From Actinomortierella ambigua (taxonomy: Eukaryota; Mortierellomycota; Mortierellomycetes; Mortierellales; Mortierellaceae): a DNA stretch of 21,474 nt. This document shows positions 1 to 9,954 of the stretch, one piece after another. The notes beneath the pieces were generated by a model. That model saw only the letters and a list, made by a program, of their open reading frames with translations. It was not told where the DNA came from and did not search any database. Both the position numbers and the translations under genes were made by a program. The stretch is taken from contig JAAAJB010000589.1 in the NCBI GenBank assembly GCA_016098155.1, forward strand, positions 1 to 21,474. Reading direction: 5' to 3'. Numbering within the stretch: the first letter of the stretch is position 1; the number at the start of each line of letters is the position of its first letter.

Positions 1-6
1 AGTTAT

Positions 7-112
7 CCAGACACTCCGTCTGTTGCATGATCATGGCATCTAAGATTCATGCAAGTTATTAGATCAACACTAAGCCAGACGGAAGGTCTGTTATATGATC
101 ATGATATCTAAG
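7..112. repeat. Two direct copies of a 38-bp palindrome-bearing unit
   Basis: Unit 1 (7-44) and unit 2 (75-112) start with ccagac and end with atctaag, with a period of 68 bp and 29 of 38 positions identical. Each unit has a CAGAC/GTCTG inverted repeat around a 5-nt loop, then the palindrome atgatcat. The loops differ completely (actcc against ggaag) while the arms are unchanged. Origin is unknown; it could be the edge of a longer repeat cut off by the window. Confidence 0.7.
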
Positions 113-235
113 GTGCACAAGGGTCCAAGTTTACGAGCTTGAACAGGAGGTACACTAGGGATGTCATGATGCACACCACGTAAAATAATCGTTTGTGAGG
201 CGTGTCTCTCTAGGACTTTCAATGTCTTCCAATAT

Positions 236-258
236 GTGTGTGTGTGTGTGTTTTTTTT
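236..258. repeat. (TG)n followed by a T run
   Basis: A short TG dinucleotide tract is followed by eight T residues. It lies just past the downstream end of the Hsp70-like relic. Confidence 0.8.
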
Positions 259-283
259 ACTCCAATCCGATAGCTATAACTAC

Positions 284-946
284 CTAGAGAGATATAGATG
301 GTCGAAGAACAAACCTTGTCTTATAATTGCTGCGACCACTGCCACGCGCGTTGACGCGCTGCAAACTTGGATTCTCCTGGATCAAGACGGACGTGGCTTC
401 AAAGTCGACGTAGCTCATCGTGGTAGCGTCCAAGTTGAGAAGCCACCGGCATTGATAATCAGGATCCCTTGGTTGGCGGGAGCCACGATAATATCGTAGG
501 GAAGGTAGCGGAGGTGTCGGATCCTGTGCGCTTTGCGAGCATAAAGAGAGTGGGTTTCCTTCAGGCATGGTTGGTTCGCATCCTCATGGAAACCACGTTG
601 GAAACGAGCGTACATCGCTATTGTCTACATGCTATCCTATGGTGCATGGTCTACCCAGCATTGACCCTCATCGCCAGTGTATAGGAATGCAAATATGGCG
701 TGACGACCTTGTTGAAAAATGGGCCTTTTTATTTCGAGAGACTTGGCAAATTGTTCTTCCAGTTGTTCTCTAGCGAAGAGCTCCACTGCATCGTCCAAGG
801 AAGGTTCCAGCGCTAACAACTTTCCGGGATACTGCATTGCAATGAGCATCGATGTTGTGTACAATCATTTGCGATGCGTCATCCTCGTTCAGTATTTGAG
901 TAAAAGTTTCCTGATCGATGGCAATCCACCAACCATTGACGCTCAT
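284..946 (-). pseudogene. Decayed Hsp70-like (HSPA12 type) gene fragment
   Basis: Coding-like sequence on the minus strand is spread over different frames. It runs from the ATG at 946 to about 850, shifts frame, runs to a stop at 637-639, resumes in the same frame with an in-frame Met codon at 615, and shifts again near 430-450 before ending at 284. The order of landmarks fits the actin-like ATPase domain of HSPA12-type Hsp70s: a GWWIAIDQ segment, then YPGKLLALEPSLDDAVELF (compare the family's LEPE segment), then APANQGILIINAGG (compare the family's phosphate-binding DSGGGT loop). The nucleotide-binding start (DxGTT) is not visible and the C-terminal half is missing. With two shifts and internal stops it is unlikely to make a working chaperone. 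The family assignment is from remembered motifs and is moderate; a multi-exon gene is a less likely alternative. Confidence 0.45.
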
Positions 947-2300
947 TGAAAACCCTTACATGACCTGGCCAGGGTCTATGTTACACTGAATGGATCCAAA
1001 GCCAGAAAGTTCTCCGATGACGTTATATTGGGGTAAATGAATGCTCTTACCTGCAGAAAGCGAGGCCGAGTCCGTCAAAGGGCCAATTCTTTAGCTTTAG
1101 ACGACGAATAAATATGATGTCCCTTGGCAAATGGTGTACCCTCACAGAGAGAAATGAAGAGAGCAGCACCCACGATGGACTCGGACACCCCACCGGCTGG
1201 TTACATGAACAACCTGCACAACGCAGCTAATACTTGATGGAAAGGGAATTGCTCTCTCCACGGATGGTACTGATGATAATGATAACAATGGGGATTGTGT
1301 TCAGCAACGACAAGTGTCAAGCGAGTGGTAATGGCAAGCATGCACCAGAAATCATACTTGGAAAGTCTAAGCGCCTCTATAACTTCCTGTGGTACTCTCG
1401 CCATGTCGAAGGCTTATGCCAAGTGATCCCACACGAGCCCCATGTGCTGGTCGAGTGCGCCCTACACACGTTGTCCTCTTAACCTCTGTAAGCTACCTTG
1501 ACAGACGAAAGAGATCACAAACCTTGACAAGTTATGCTTGCCCGATGCGGGTTTGGCTACTTTGTTGACAGGGACAACGGCAGGATGCCATGGGGCACCT
1601 TGGGCTATTGCTATTGCCCGGCTTGGAGGTAAAAATATCCGTCGACAAACGATGGTAAGCTTGCTCGGGCTGTAAGGGTCGAAAATGCTGTGCCATGTAT
1701 AGACTTCATTCCTGAATGTCCAAAAGCCAATTGCCCATGATGATGTTGGAATGGAGAACAAAGTGACAGGTTCAGCAGCATGAGTCGACTCGGCATGGGC
1801 AGACAGCCATGCAGGTGACACAAGCTTCTATATTTTGATTTTGTTATGTTTTCAAACCGCCCAGAGAGTGGGGGGGAGGAACAGATTCGTCCTGTCGACC
1901 AAAAGGCAGCGGCATACAAGCAAAACGTTGACACGATCGCACTTGGTCAAAGTCTGTTCACCAGACACGGTCCATCTCTGCATGGGCACTCCTCGCCCAA
2001 AAGAAAAGGTATGTCAACCTGTGATATCAAGAGAGTCATTGTTGCCCGGGCATGCACCCACAGCCCGTTGTTCGGCTCGTAATACAAAATAAAAAGGATA
2101 AGGAGACGGCGAAAAGGTGGTGCCATCCAGGTGTACTGTCGATAGTGCTTCTTCAGGCATCTGGTTCATATGACCTACTGCGGAGGTCTTTTTCTCTTCG
2201 TGAACCCCCTCCCTTCCTCACCCTTTGCCGCTCATCACTGCAGTCGGCCCCTTTGCAGTGCACTTTTTTTTAGGGAAAAAGCAGGGAGACAAAAAAGGTG
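947..2300. other. Gene-poor interval, no supported gene
   Basis: Several overlapping open frames occur on both strands (for example 1234-1482 plus, 1462-1821 minus, 1611-1934 minus), but none has a recognisable family, consistent splice sites or an advantage over the competing frame. The minus-strand part at about 1200-1404 may contain more of the Hsp70-like relic's upstream region; I could not align it with confidence. Confidence 0.5.
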
Positions 2301-2717
2301 AAATGTGCAGATTAAGAGTCGATTGTGTACTGCGAAGGAGCTAATTTTATGGATGGTACAATATTGACCATGCTCAAAAGAAAATGGTAAACAAAAGCAA
2401 CAACTCGTCTCTCAGTTCCCCTCTCAATGGGATAACCGAGGAAACCCCCACTTCCCAGTAATATGCCCTCAGTTGAATCGCTCTGCCCCTCTAGAATACT
2501 CTCATGAAAAATCTTAAAGTGCATGGTAAAGTTGCAAAGGGCACATGGACAGTCTGTTTGGCGCGCACTTTTTTTTTCTCACTCTCTCTCTCATACACTC
2601 TTTGATTTTTGTCAGCGAGGCACAGCAGAATGAATTCCAGGGCTTGTGGACAACTGCACCCTGGATCTTTGCATAGCCGTGGGCACAAAGACGTCCTCGA
2701 TGGCTCCCTCTCCCACA

Positions 2718-2725
2718 TATAAAAG
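2718..2725 (+). promoter_or_regulatory. TATA-box candidate for the first F-box gene
   Basis: TATAAAAG lies 95 bp upstream of the start codon at 2813. It is followed by a strongly CT-rich leader (about 2750-2810), the arrangement expected of a fungal core promoter with initiation in the pyrimidine tract. No transcript evidence is available. Confidence 0.5.
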
Positions 2726-2812
2726 AGGTTAGAAATTTCATTCCTCTCGCATTCCCCACACTTCCTCTCCCCCCCCTTCTCCCTCCCCTCTCAACCCACC
2801 CTCCCCTTCGAG

Positions 2813-4504
2813 ATGTGCACCACCATCGATTTATCTGTCATCCCAGAGTTTGTTGAGCTCTTGTCCAGTCACCTCGACCAATCCACACTCGCACGCTGTG
2901 CTCGGGTGTCAAGGGCATGGCACACCTTATTTCTCCCTTATGTCTGGTACACCTTTGGAGCTCTACCCACACGCCCCATCCGATTCGGTGTCGCCCATCC
3001 CCCAACTCAGTTTTGCTACCAGCCTCCTAGATTGCCCCTCTTTGCCCCGAGCATGCTCCAGTGCCCAGGCGAAGGACGCTCGATAGCAACCAGTGAGAAT
3101 GCATGGCTGTTCGCCTTTGCTAGACCAGAGCTCTACCCAGAGAGCGGCGGCTATCGATATGACTCGTGGAGCTCAGGGAAGAGCTCCATGTGGAAGCGAC
3201 TCTTTTCACGGGACCAAGTCACGGCAGACGAGGTCAATGCGATGCGCACGGTGGTGGCCAAGCATGGGCATTTGGTCCGCTGTCTGGTTGTACGGTCCGT
3301 GCAGGCGTTCCGCATCGTTTCTCCATACTGCACCAACTTGCGAGCCTTCCACTGTAGGTTCGAGCCATTCGAGTGGCAGTTCACCTGGCGGTGGTACCTC
3401 GACATGACTATCGACGAAGCCAAACAGGTCAACCGCGAGATCACCGGGTTTGTCAAGCAGCAGCAACAGCATGGTCAACTTGAAGCCCTCCATTTGATGG
3501 CCGGTCTGATGGACCCGCAGTGCATTCACAACTTGGTGGTCGCCATTGGCACTGCCAGCAACAACTCGCCCAAGCGATTTTGGTCACGACCACGTCACTG
3601 GAGCCATTTTGATGCGCCGCTGGGTGAGTCAGACTATCTCCATGTGAATACATTGCTGCCAATGGTCGAAACGGCTCGCTTTGTGATCCGGGATCTATCG
3701 GTCCTCATGACGCCGCTCGCCACGGCGCACCACCGTCTGAGGGAGCTCGATCTACAGATCCAGGTGTTTGACCACAAAACGCTCCAGGTCGTCCGCGCAT
3801 CTTTCCCAAACTTGCGCCGTCTCTTTGTCCGTGCCGAGGATTCTGGTGCTGGGCTGGATCTGATCGTGGACCGAGGTGCTACGATGCTCTACGTTGGCGC
3901 CAGCATCAACCCGAGCGAAGTGGTGCGCATAATCTCGCTGCTACCCGACCTGGTAGTGTTTGATTATCACGAGCTGAACCAACGGTGCATAGCATCTCTG
4001 GCGCAGCATTGTCCTCGGCTACGATACGTCTCGACCGATCGCTGGGTCCACCGTCGCGATGGAAACGATCCAGAAGCATATCCGCCTTCGGTGAGTCCGC
4101 TATTGACCTCGTGCCCGGACCTGGAGCGGATCAACACCCCGACGGCCTCCATTCACATGAGCGATCTTGTGGGCGAGCATGGCGAGCGTGCTCCGCGCTG
4201 GATCGCTACCCAGCTCAAGTACCTGAATTGCCAGCTGGTCGGCGTTCCTACGCTCGAGTCGGTGGAGAAGGACGTATACCAGTCGTTGATGGCACGATGG
4301 CCTGCCATGAGTGATTTGCAGTTGCAGCTGCTGCAGCACGAGGGAAGGGAGGAGAAGGATGCAGCAACGACCTTGTCAAGATACGAGCTGAACGTACTAC
4401 GCAAAATCATATTGCGTGATCAATGTCGAAGAGCGCTGGAGGAGCAGCTTAGACTCATTCCCAACGCGGCCACCTGGATCGAAGGGTTTGGGGCACTGCT
4501 GTAG
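2813..4504 (+). CDS. F-box domain protein (probable SCF substrate adaptor)
   Basis: A single uninterrupted frame of 563 residues. Residues about 10-48 form an F-box: IPEFVELLSSHLDQ, then ARVSRAWHTLF and the closing PYVWYTF, matching the usual LPxEl...cxxVCrxW pattern ending in lW. The remainder has widely spaced leucine-rich strands (for example LRELDLQIQVF, CPRLRYVSTDRW, CPDLERINT), as expected of a degenerate leucine-rich-repeat substrate-binding region. F-box proteins bind Skp1 and bring a target to the Cullin-1 ubiquitin ligase; the target here cannot be predicted. The ATG at 2813 is chosen because it directly precedes the F-box and follows a TATA box and CT-rich leader. No intron is needed. 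A second F-box gene follows in the same orientation; the two are clearly divergent paralogues, not a recent duplication. Confidence 0.87.
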   Translation: MCTTIDLSVIPEFVELLSSHLDQSTLARCARVSRAWHTLFLPYVWYTFGALPTRPIRFGVAHPPTQFCYQPPRLPLFAPSMLQCPGEGRSIATSENAWLFAFARPELYPESGGYRYDSWSSGKSSMWKRLFSRDQVTADEVNAMRTVVAKHGHLVRCLVVRSVQAFRIVSPYCTNLRAFHCRFEPFEWQFTWRWYLDMTIDEAKQVNREITGFVKQQQQHGQLEALHLMAGLMDPQCIHNLVVAIGTASNNSPKRFWSRPRHWSHFDAPLGESDYLHVNTLLPMVETARFVIRDLSVLMTPLATAHHRLRELDLQIQVFDHKTLQVVRASFPNLRRLFVRAEDSGAGLDLIVDRGATMLYVGASINPSEVVRIISLLPDLVVFDYHELNQRCIASLAQHCPRLRYVSTDRWVHRRDGNDPEAYPPSVSPLLTSCPDLERINTPTASIHMSDLVGEHGERAPRWIATQLKYLNCQLVGVPTLESVEKDVYQSLMARWPAMSDLQLQLLQHEGREEKDAATTLSRYELNVLRKIILRDQCRRALEEQLRLIPNAATWIEGFGALL

Positions 4505-5293
4505 CCGAGTAGAAAGAAGAAGAAGAGAGAGAGAGCAATTATACCATTCAGGTGGTAAGGAGTACGTTTTCAGAAAGAAAGAAAAAAAAAAAAAAGAGAG
4601 AGAGATGCTCGACCCAAACTTAAGGCGACATGTAAATTAGGTGGCAGTGAAAGTGGATCCCAAAGACCATCTGGGTTCCATAGGATCTGAGGAGCCTGCC
4701 GAGCTTTGAAGCTATATAAAGCTCAGTGTCACTCGATGTGCATAGGAGGGGGGAGGTGCACGGAGCATTGTTTGACCCATCCACATGACAGAGCCTTAAA
4801 CTATCCCTGCACAGAAGGTATTTGGCTGCTGTCTCTGACTTGGCACATCCCCTCCTCTCCTTGCCAAGTTCGTAAGAAGCTAGGAGGAGCGGCCACTGAA
4901 GCCAGCCTGCAAAGAAGAGGGTGAGGGGGAGAGAGAGAGAGCAAGAGACACACACACAGAGAGAGATAAGGAAAGAGAGAGCTTGCTTAGGCAAGCATGC
5001 ACGCTGCTTCGACTGGTTGCCACCGAACCTCTCCTGCGCTGGACACCTTTACTCGCGACTGAATCAAACTGGGGGGGCTGCTGAGGGGGTTCCAACAAGA
5101 ACCTTCACCCCCTCTCCCTTCTTATTCTCTCCCTCTCTTACATTTCATTTGTGCAGCACAGCAGTACGTACTTGTACTTCACACTCTGATGCTCTTGTTC
5201 GTTCGTTCGTTCTTTCCTTTCCCTTTTTCTTTACACCTTCTCTCCCCATTCTCTCCATCATTCCAAACACACCATTGCAATTTCCATTCATCG
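4505..5293. other. Intergenic region and leader between the F-box genes
   Basis: It holds AG-rich simple sequence (about 4518-4605 and 4921-4982), a small inverted repeat gagcttt/aaagctc (4701-4707 and 4718-4724) that encloses a TATATAAA (4713-4720), and a CT-rich stretch (about 5105-5290) including a (TTCG)n run near 5198-5213. The CT-rich stretch is the likely leader of the downstream F-box gene. The TATA-like site is about 575 bp from that gene's start codon, so its role is doubtful. Confidence 0.5.
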
Positions 5294-6877
5294 ATGCATT
5301 CACCTCTCTGGCATCATATGCTCCACCAAACTCCGCTGGCTATTCCCGAGCTAAGGCTGCTGGTGGCCAGCTTCCTTGATTACGACGATGTTAAGACCTG
5401 TGCCATGGTCTGTCGAGCTTGGCACCGAGATCTTCAGCCGATCGTGTGGCGACACCTTACCGTCAACATGTCGAAGCACCACAAAACCTGTACGTTAATG
5501 AAGACTGCACGGATGGACAGCATCCGCAAAAACGCGCGCTGGATCAGGGACTTTCGGCACATGGTGGCCCTGGGGTCAATTGTCATTCCAGAGCTATACG
5601 ATATATTATTTGATCACTGCCGCTCTTTGCTCGCGTTCGAAGCCAGGATTCTCTACGACGACGAATGGCATGTCCTCAAAAAGCTGATCAAGTTGAACAC
5701 TGGCTTGAGGCAAGTCGATCTGTTGTTCACCGCGAGCCCGTGGCTGTTGGTCGCAGACCTGCAGCTGCCATCCATCCTGCATGCGCACCCACAGTTGCGC
5801 ACTTTCCGGACCAATTATAGTATGACAGTCTCGATGCTCCTCTGCATATTACACGCTTGTCCGTCGCTGGAAGACGTTAGAGCACACATCGAACATTCAC
5901 CGCCGTGGTTGCTGGATCCGGACGCCAGCGACGGCGATGGTAAGGAGATCAAGAGTGGAAACCACGAGGCATCCTATAACCCGACGACCATGACCATGAC
6001 CCGGCTCCGGCGACTTGAGCTCGGTGGCGCTTGTGATGATCCAGACTTGAGTGTGTTGCTCGAGAGGAGTCCGATGCTCCAGCACCTTCATCTGGCCTCT
6101 TTGCCCGTGCATGTCCTCGTTGGCGTCTACAGAGCGCTGCGGGCGCATGGGCCAACGTACCTGACCAGTCTCGTGACTGACATCAAAAAGGGTTTGCCTT
6201 CGCCGCTCGGGGCCCTGGTGCAGGCACTGCCATCCCATCAACTGTGCGACGTCAAGGCTTCGTCACTGGAGGCGCAGGAGATTCGAATGCTGGTCGGGCT
6301 GCATCATGCGAGCCTTGAGAATGTGCGGCTCCACATTGGTCCGGGGGCCCAGGAGGCAATCGTCGACTTGTTGAGCCAATGCAGCCGCCTCAAGACACTT
6401 GTCGTCACGACGACCGGTTTTGCCATCGACGCTCGCAGCCTTGTTGGACGAGGGCCTTGGGCTTGTTCAGAGCTTGAGCTTCTTCAGCTGCCGATTGGCT
6501 CTCCCCGGCCATGCCGGAACAAGGTCGTGGTCAGAAGCGTCTCGATAGAGGAGGGGGATGACGAAGAGCACGAGCACGTATCACGATCATCGCCATCGCC
6601 AGTACCACCAGCACTGCTTCCTTCTTGTTGTGGCCATCAAGAAGAACGGGATCAAGCAAGGGTAGCGTTTATGAAGAGCCTCGGTTGCCTCACCAAATTG
6701 CATGGTCTAGATCTGGAGCTTGGCCATGGATACCGCAAGACAGCGTTCTCGGAGGCGTGGCCGTGGACGCTGTCTTGGAACAATGGCTTGATGCATCTCG
6801 CGCGCCTTGCACAGATGAAGTCTCTGGATGTCGGCGACTGCCAGCCTAATGTACAAGGTAACTTTTCCGAGCTGTGA
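5294..6877 (+). CDS. F-box domain protein, second of a tandem pair
   Basis: A 527-residue frame. Residues about 16-57 give the F-box: LAIPELRLLVASFLDYDD, then CAMVCRAWHRDLQPIVWRHL. The rest is leucine-patterned (LRRLELGG, MLQHLHLASLP, LKTLVV, LHGLDLELG), resembling a degenerate leucine-rich repeat. An acidic, then Ser/Pro-rich low-complexity insert lies at about residues 418-445. The frame is open back to an ATG at 5189, but those 35 codons read through CT-rich leader sequence, so I prefer the ATG at 5294 (5318 is also possible). The predicted role is Skp1-dependent substrate recognition for an SCF ubiquitin ligase; the target is unknown. The C-terminus is uncertain: a GT donor at 6858, a CTGAC branch-like site at 6951 and a pyrimidine-rich CAG acceptor ending at 6997 suggest a terminal intron. 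If used, the last residues change and the stop becomes 7006-7008. Confidence 0.82.
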   Translation: MHSPLWHHMLHQTPLAIPELRLLVASFLDYDDVKTCAMVCRAWHRDLQPIVWRHLTVNMSKHHKTCTLMKTARMDSIRKNARWIRDFRHMVALGSIVIPELYDILFDHCRSLLAFEARILYDDEWHVLKKLIKLNTGLRQVDLLFTASPWLLVADLQLPSILHAHPQLRTFRTNYSMTVSMLLCILHACPSLEDVRAHIEHSPPWLLDPDASDGDGKEIKSGNHEASYNPTTMTMTRLRRLELGGACDDPDLSVLLERSPMLQHLHLASLPVHVLVGVYRALRAHGPTYLTSLVTDIKKGLPSPLGALVQALPSHQLCDVKASSLEAQEIRMLVGLHHASLENVRLHIGPGAQEAIVDLLSQCSRLKTLVVTTTGFAIDARSLVGRGPWACSELELLQLPIGSPRPCRNKVVVRSVSIEEGDDEEHEHVSRSSPSPVPPALLPSCCGHQEERDQARVAFMKSLGCLTKLHGLDLELGHGYRKTAFSEAWPWTLSWNNGLMHLARLAQMKSLDVGDCQPNVQGNFSEL

Positions 6878-7518
6878 TCTCATAGAGTTGGGGGTGTTGG
6901 TCGAGACTGGAAGACCACTAATGATTCTCTTGTTACTGTACTGCGCAGCGCTGACTCGTCCCTTACCACACTCACTTTTTTTTTTTCTTTCCCACAGGAC
7001 GAATGTAATATACGATTCTCCGCATACCCAAATCGTAAATGAACATGTACTTTTTTTTGGGAGCCAAAAAACCCCTACCCACATAATCAACAGCAAAAAA
7101 TGGCCCATCTATTTTCTTCAGGATATCGTAACGAGAAGAGACGAAAAGATCAAAGGATCGTTGATGTTGGAGATCTCTCATAAACCATTCCTGCCTCAAC
7201 TATCCTTGTTGCCGGAGGCCCTGCATGGCTGGATCCTGAAATCAGGTTGGTTTTCTCTTGCATGAGCTCACTGCGTTGCTATTTTTTTTTCTTCCCCATC
7301 CTTGAAGTATCTTTTTGTCAGTTCCCCCTTCCTCTTGCAACGGTGACCCCGATGGAGAGTCTTCTCCTGTGGTGGATATTGCTCAAAGAGGCGGATCAGG
7401 AGAATGGTCTTTCTTGTACCCCCTTCATTCCCTCATCCCCCACCCCCTGTTAGGAAGAGGCATCATTGTACACACTCCAGCAGAAAAAAAATAATTAACT
7501 TTAAGTTGGCTCTACCAA

Positions 7519-7552
7519 CTTGAAACGCAAACCTTAAAGGATGCTCAACATC
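7519..7552 (-). repeat. Dispersed 34-nt element, copy 1
   Basis: Read on the minus strand it begins gatgttgagc and ends tttgcgtttcaag. It matches 16937-16971 on the plus strand at 33 of 35 aligned positions, with one substitution and one T insertion. It overlaps the right arm of a perfect inverted repeat (7503-7521). Confidence 0.85.
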
Positions 7553-8129
7553 AACATCAACATCAACAAAGACCCAGCCTTCTCTCTCTCTCGCTGGCCT
7601 GCAGAAGCTGGGATCCAGCCATTCGATCGAGGGGGCTCGGTACGGAATCGTCCTCCATCAAGATAGGGTGGCTGGGTAGCCTAACTGGACGTGCGAGCAA
7701 CTTGATTCCTCGCCAATTGAGGCCCTTGCCATGGAAGGAATAAAGAAAAAAATGCAGGTGATCTGTCTTATTGTGTTGTTCACCGAAGCCAAATGTCTGC
7801 TAGACTTGGGAGGCGCAGCGAGATGTGGGGATTCTGAAAGTAGGAAGGGCTTCCTGGTCGACTTTTTGATGACTCTGCTTGCGGATTGAGTCATCAACCC
7901 AATTGTGCCGTCGTTTGAGGTACGGGCGCCAGATATTTGAAAGAGGCTTTGCAGTATGGTGAATAGAAAGAGCCAAGCGAATTTGAAAGATGGCACCGCG
8001 TTTTTTTCGCGTGATGTGATGACCCCTCCGCAACTCAAAATGAAAGGTAGTTGTTCAGTAAGGAAGCTCGCGCTGTCTTACATACAGGGTGATGGATTCA
8101 CGTGCGGAAGGCCAGCGGGTCAGGTGGAT

Positions 8130-8137
8130 TATATAAG
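8130..8137 (+). promoter_or_regulatory. TATA-box candidate
   Basis: TATATAAG lies 127 bp upstream of an ATG at 8257 that opens a 42-codon stretch ending at a good GT donor (GAG|GTATGT, 8383). It could serve the doubtful coding region that follows. Confidence 0.3.
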
Positions 8138-8476
8138 AGGGGGAACTCACGCAGAACTGATCTTCACGATGTGCGGTGCAACCTCTATTACTCGTCCACA
8201 TCAAGAATGTGCGACGTGTCACTTTTACTCAATCATTACTCAAGAAAGAAAAGACGATGCAGCATGATGTGGTTGAGCTGTTTGAGACTAGAGCCTTGAC
8301 ACTTATCGCATCGAATGCCCTCGATGCATGCGAGGAGTTGACCAAAAATAGAGGCTGGAGTCCTGTCGAGGATCTATCGGAGGTATGTTTTTTTTTCTTT
8401 CGCACCGGAGTAGAGATCCAGGACAAAGATGGCCATGCTGGCTCTCTGAGCATCCCGCTCGACATTGACATGAAGG

Positions 8477-8794
8477 ATGGCAAAGGCGACGAAGAAGAAG
8501 GCGGCCACCACGAAGGAAGACGACCAAATAGTCGACCAAAAAGATGCAGGGTTGGAAGAAGCAGCCGTCGGCCAGACTGGAGACATTGGGATCTACTCGA
8601 GGCATTCTACAAACCTACACTACACTATCGTCGTCCTCAATCTGAAGAGAGGGACCTCGGAAGACGGTAGTGGCAGGAGACTGGACCGAGCGATTCTGGA
8701 AGCATTGAGTGTGGCGCCTTATGTTTATCCGGACATAACCAAAGAGAAGAAGATGGACTTGGACTATGATCTGTTAGCAAGACTTGGGCTATGA
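8477..8794 (+). CDS. Hypothetical small protein, possibly a 3' exon
   Basis: A 105-codon frame from ATG 8477. It begins with a Lys-rich segment (MAKATKKKAATTKEDD) and ends in a coding-like stretch with alternating hydrophobic positions (LHYTIVVLNLKRG, then RAILEALSVAPYVYPDI). I do not recognise the family. An alternative model joins an upstream exon 8257-8382 (ATG to GAG, donor GTATGT) to an acceptor at 8575 (ccag|ACT), which keeps this frame through a 193-bp intron. That acceptor lacks a strong pyrimidine tract. A competing frame (8176-8670) is open across the same DNA. It may be a real short gene, the end of a decayed one, or chance. Confidence 0.3.
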   Translation: MAKATKKKAATTKEDDQIVDQKDAGLEEAAVGQTGDIGIYSRHSTNLHYTIVVLNLKRGTSEDGSGRRLDRAILEALSVAPYVYPDITKEKKMDLDYDLLARLGL

Positions 8795-9954
8795 TACGTC
8801 TGCAATATTTGTACATGCCAGCGAAGATCTCACCAAAGGATATTGCTACATATTTATGAAATTGCAAAAACACGTGGTATGTACTTGTGGAGGAATGAGA
8901 TGTCTTTCTCGCTCTCTGCTTCATGAACTTCATCTCTCTCGTCCTCCCTTGCAAATAGCTTTATACGTCTCTTATCTTTGATTGTGACAGTACGAGAAGG
9001 GGGTTCTTTGGTACTTGTATCTCTCTATTGCACAATAACAAAAGATGAAGCTTGGTGACCATAAAGTGATACAATTGAAAGACAAATACATCAATGGTGT
9101 CTTCGACCCCACCACTCTCACCCCAACTCGGAAAGGTACAGCTAGCGACAATGAACGAGTCTAGGCAACGCCGTCTATGCTCTTATACCTTCGTCGACTG
9201 CGCATTCCAACGGTTCACCCGGAGAGTTGGAGAACAGTTGAGGCTTCTTATTGACCCCCTATCTCCCGCAATCGTCACTGGGTCCATCATTTTTCTTCAT
9301 ATAAATCTTGTTGTGAATCATGTCAATGCTCTCTTTTTTATTCCCTTTTCCTACATAATGAACTGTTTTTTTTTTTTTTTTTTACTTGGAGACGTATCGT
9401 TTACTTGACCACTGTGGGTAAAGATGGAGATCATTTACGATTTTGCTTTTGAAGAGCGATGCTTTCTTTTCAATGCTATCCTCGATAAGCAGGGTAAGAA
9501 ATAGGCACCGGTACTTTGGTAAGGAAGACTAGATTACTTTGTTGAAGAGTAAACCGAAAACTTGGCTCACATTTTTTTTTCGTGAAGGGAGAAGGTCGAT
9601 TAGGGCAATTGCTACATGGTCTCCCAAGGGGCGGTAGCCAAGATGGGGTGTGGGTTTCTAGCCAGAGCTTTAGGGTAACATGGGCGATAGCTTTCCAAAT
9701 GATTTAGGAGCTGCACAGCATCAAGTCCGCACAAAGTACAAATAGCGTGATCAAACAAGGGGATATGAAAAGACAATATTGTTTATGGACTGAAAATAAG
9801 ATCGATGCTAAAGTCTAACATGCTAAGTAGGAAACAACGAGGACGGTCAAAGAATGTTAAGAGAGTATGAAAAAAGAGTGGCGAGGGTAAAAACAACAAC
9901 AACAACAACAATAAACCGACAGAAAAGCCAGATCATGGTCTTTGGACAACGAGT
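8795..9954. other. Gene-poor interval 3' of the bL17m gene
   Basis: It is AT-richer than its surroundings, with a long T run at about 9368-9383 and an (AAC)n run at about 9893-9911 close to the 3' end of the minus-strand bL17m gene. No supported coding region is seen. Confidence 0.5.

Larger units (their letters stand above)
7009..8256. other. Gene-poor interval downstream of the F-box pair
   Basis: It contains T-rich runs, a (CATCAA)n hexamer run (about 7546-7569), a perfect short inverted repeat aagttgg-ctcta-ccaactt (7503-7521) and one copy of a dispersed 34-nt element (7519-7552). Open frames such as 7956-8267 plus and 7658-8038 minus have no recognisable features. I see no gene I can support here. 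Confidence 0.5.

Noticed and set aside
1..112. CRISPR-like array from the left-edge repeats
   Set aside because: Only two imperfect copies with internal palindromes in a eukaryotic context; no array structure and no cas genes.
3151..3529. Antisense and alternate-frame ORFs inside the first F-box gene
   Set aside because: No homology or splice support; the 563-residue F-box frame explains the region.
5189..5293. Upstream ATG for the second F-box protein
   Set aside because: The extra codons translate CT-rich leader sequence into a Phe/Ser/Pro-rich stretch not expected before an F-box.
7480..7555. tRNA-like A-box text on the minus strand (agttggtagagc)
   Set aside because: No pairing D-stem, no B-box (GGTTCRANTCC) at the right distance and no acceptor stem, so it is not a tRNA gene.
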